This document shows, in pieces, positions 11,543 through 12,056 of a DNA stretch of 12,056 nt (position 1 is the stretch's first letter; each line of letters starts with the position of its first letter). The notes under the pieces are model-generated. The model had not been told where the DNA came from, ran no database searches, and saw only the letters and a program-made list of their open reading frames with translations. Source of the DNA: Candidatus Firestonebacteria bacterium RIFOXYA2_FULL_40_8 (GTDB lineage Bacteria; Oederibacteriota; D2-FULL-39-29). The position numbers and the translations under genes are program-made. Location of the stretch: NCBI GenBank assembly GCA_001778355.1, contig MFGS01000157.1, positions 1,522-13,577 on the forward strand, written 5' to 3'.

Positions 11543-12056
11543 ATGACCCGTAAAGAACGAGTAAAAATGGCACTTGAACATAAACAACCCGATATTTGTG
11601 TTTCGCATATTGATTTTACCGAAGAGGCCTTAATTAAGACTGCGAAGTTTCTTGGCGTTGCAAAAAAGGGAGAAGTTGAAGAGAAGATAGGTAATCACCT
11701 CTTCTATATCTCTCCTGCGTTAAAATGGGAGAAGGTAGAGGACGATTTTTACAAAGATTCTTTTGGTGTTATCTGGGATCAGACTATAGATAAGGATATA
11801 GGAAATGTCGTAAATATTCAGCTGGAAAATACTACAGATCTTGATAAGTACAAGTTCCCGGAGATAGATGATAAGGCTTTGTATTTGCATTTTGAAAAAC
11901 TTATTAATGATAATAATGAAAAGTTCGTTACCGCCGATCTTGGCTTCTCGCTCTTTGAAAGGGCATGGACTTTGCGCGGTATGGAAAATATGTTGTGCGA
12001 TTTTATTACAGACGAGGTTTTTGTTGAAGAGTTTCTTGACCGGATATTAGATTGGG
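11543..12056 (+). CDS. uroporphyrinogen-decarboxylase-family protein (3' partial)
   Basis: The first 171 residues of a URO-D-superfamily protein. It starts MTRKERVKMALEHKQPD, the typical N-terminus of this group, and contains FGVIWDQ and FSLFERAWTLRGMENMLCDFITDEVFVEEFLDRI, which matches the segment 'FE.AW.LRG.EN...D' seen in MtaA/CmuA-like and uncharacterised members rather than in true HemE. Members include methylcobamide:coenzyme M methyltransferases and many proteins of unknown substrate in anaerobes; methyl transfer with a corrinoid partner is possible but not shown. AAGGAGG (11532-11538) lies 4 bp before the ATG. The window ends inside the gene, so the C-terminal half with most metal- and substrate-binding residues is unseen. 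It is separated from the export genes by 216 bp of arrays and hairpins. Confidence 0.88.
   Translation, partial: MTRKERVKMALEHKQPDICVSHIDFTEEALIKTAKFLGVAKKGEVEEKIGNHLFYISPALKWEKVEDDFYKDSFGVIWDQTIDKDIGNVVNIQLENTTDLDKYKFPEIDDKALYLHFEKLINDNNEKFVTADLGFSLFERAWTLRGMENMLCDFITDEVFVEEFLDRILDW

Noticed and set aside
11868..12050. 60-codon plus-strand ORF within the URO-D gene
   Set aside because: Out of frame with a well-supported URO-D-family reading frame that starts at 11543 with a strong ribosome site.

Overview
The window comes from an AT-rich bacterial chromosome. All supported genes lie on the + strand, and a partial gene runs off each end. The organism is very probably an obligate anaerobe, because a compact O2/ROS-defence set (superoxide reductase, rubrerythrin, a second ferritin-like diiron protein, two flavoproteins) is present. 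It is probably diderm, because it has a TolC-type outer-membrane channel and a periplasmic adaptor. The lineage cannot be fixed from the sequence. The intergenic style and the gene mix would fit an uncultivated phylum of the Elusimicrobiota/Omnitrophota/Firestonebacteria kind, but that is a guess.

Layout. (1) 1-2389: the 3' part of secF, then a Rel-type (p)ppGpp synthetase/hydrolase that stops after the TGS domain. (2) 2456-5669: the oxidative-stress island, with a flavin-reductase-like FMN protein, a flavodoxin-like NAD(P)H:FMN reductase, a ferritin-like diiron protein, desulfoferrodoxin (dfx) and rubrerythrin (rbr), closed by a good intrinsic terminator at 5699-5735. (3) 5819-11326: folD, a small exported beta-rich protein, a TolC-family channel, an HlyD/MacA-type adaptor without an alpha-hairpin, and a MacB/FtsX-type permease. 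No ABC ATPase gene is present. (4) 11543-end: the start of a uroporphyrinogen-decarboxylase-family (URO-D/corrinoid methyltransferase-like) gene.

How the genes work together. In region 2 the flavoproteins could pass NAD(P)H electrons to superoxide reductase and peroxide-reducing rubrerythrin. In region 3 channel, adaptor and permease form most of a tripartite efflux or lipoprotein-extrusion system, whose ATPase must be encoded elsewhere. folD is one-carbon metabolism, but two catalytic positions are substituted (Lys to Gln, Asp to Glu), so it may lack cyclohydrolase activity.

The most unusual content is between the genes. Many gaps carry a short degenerate tandem array of 4-7 units, mostly of period exactly 7 bp, sometimes 8 or 9 bp. 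The unit sequence differs from gap to gap, and several arrays start across the stop codon of the preceding gene. Mixed with these are a three-copy AACGTG leader family, a 64-bp element present twice in opposite orientations with an apparent 'empty site' elsewhere in the window, GC-rich GGCGG hairpins, and a possible alternative-pairing structure ahead of the URO-D gene.
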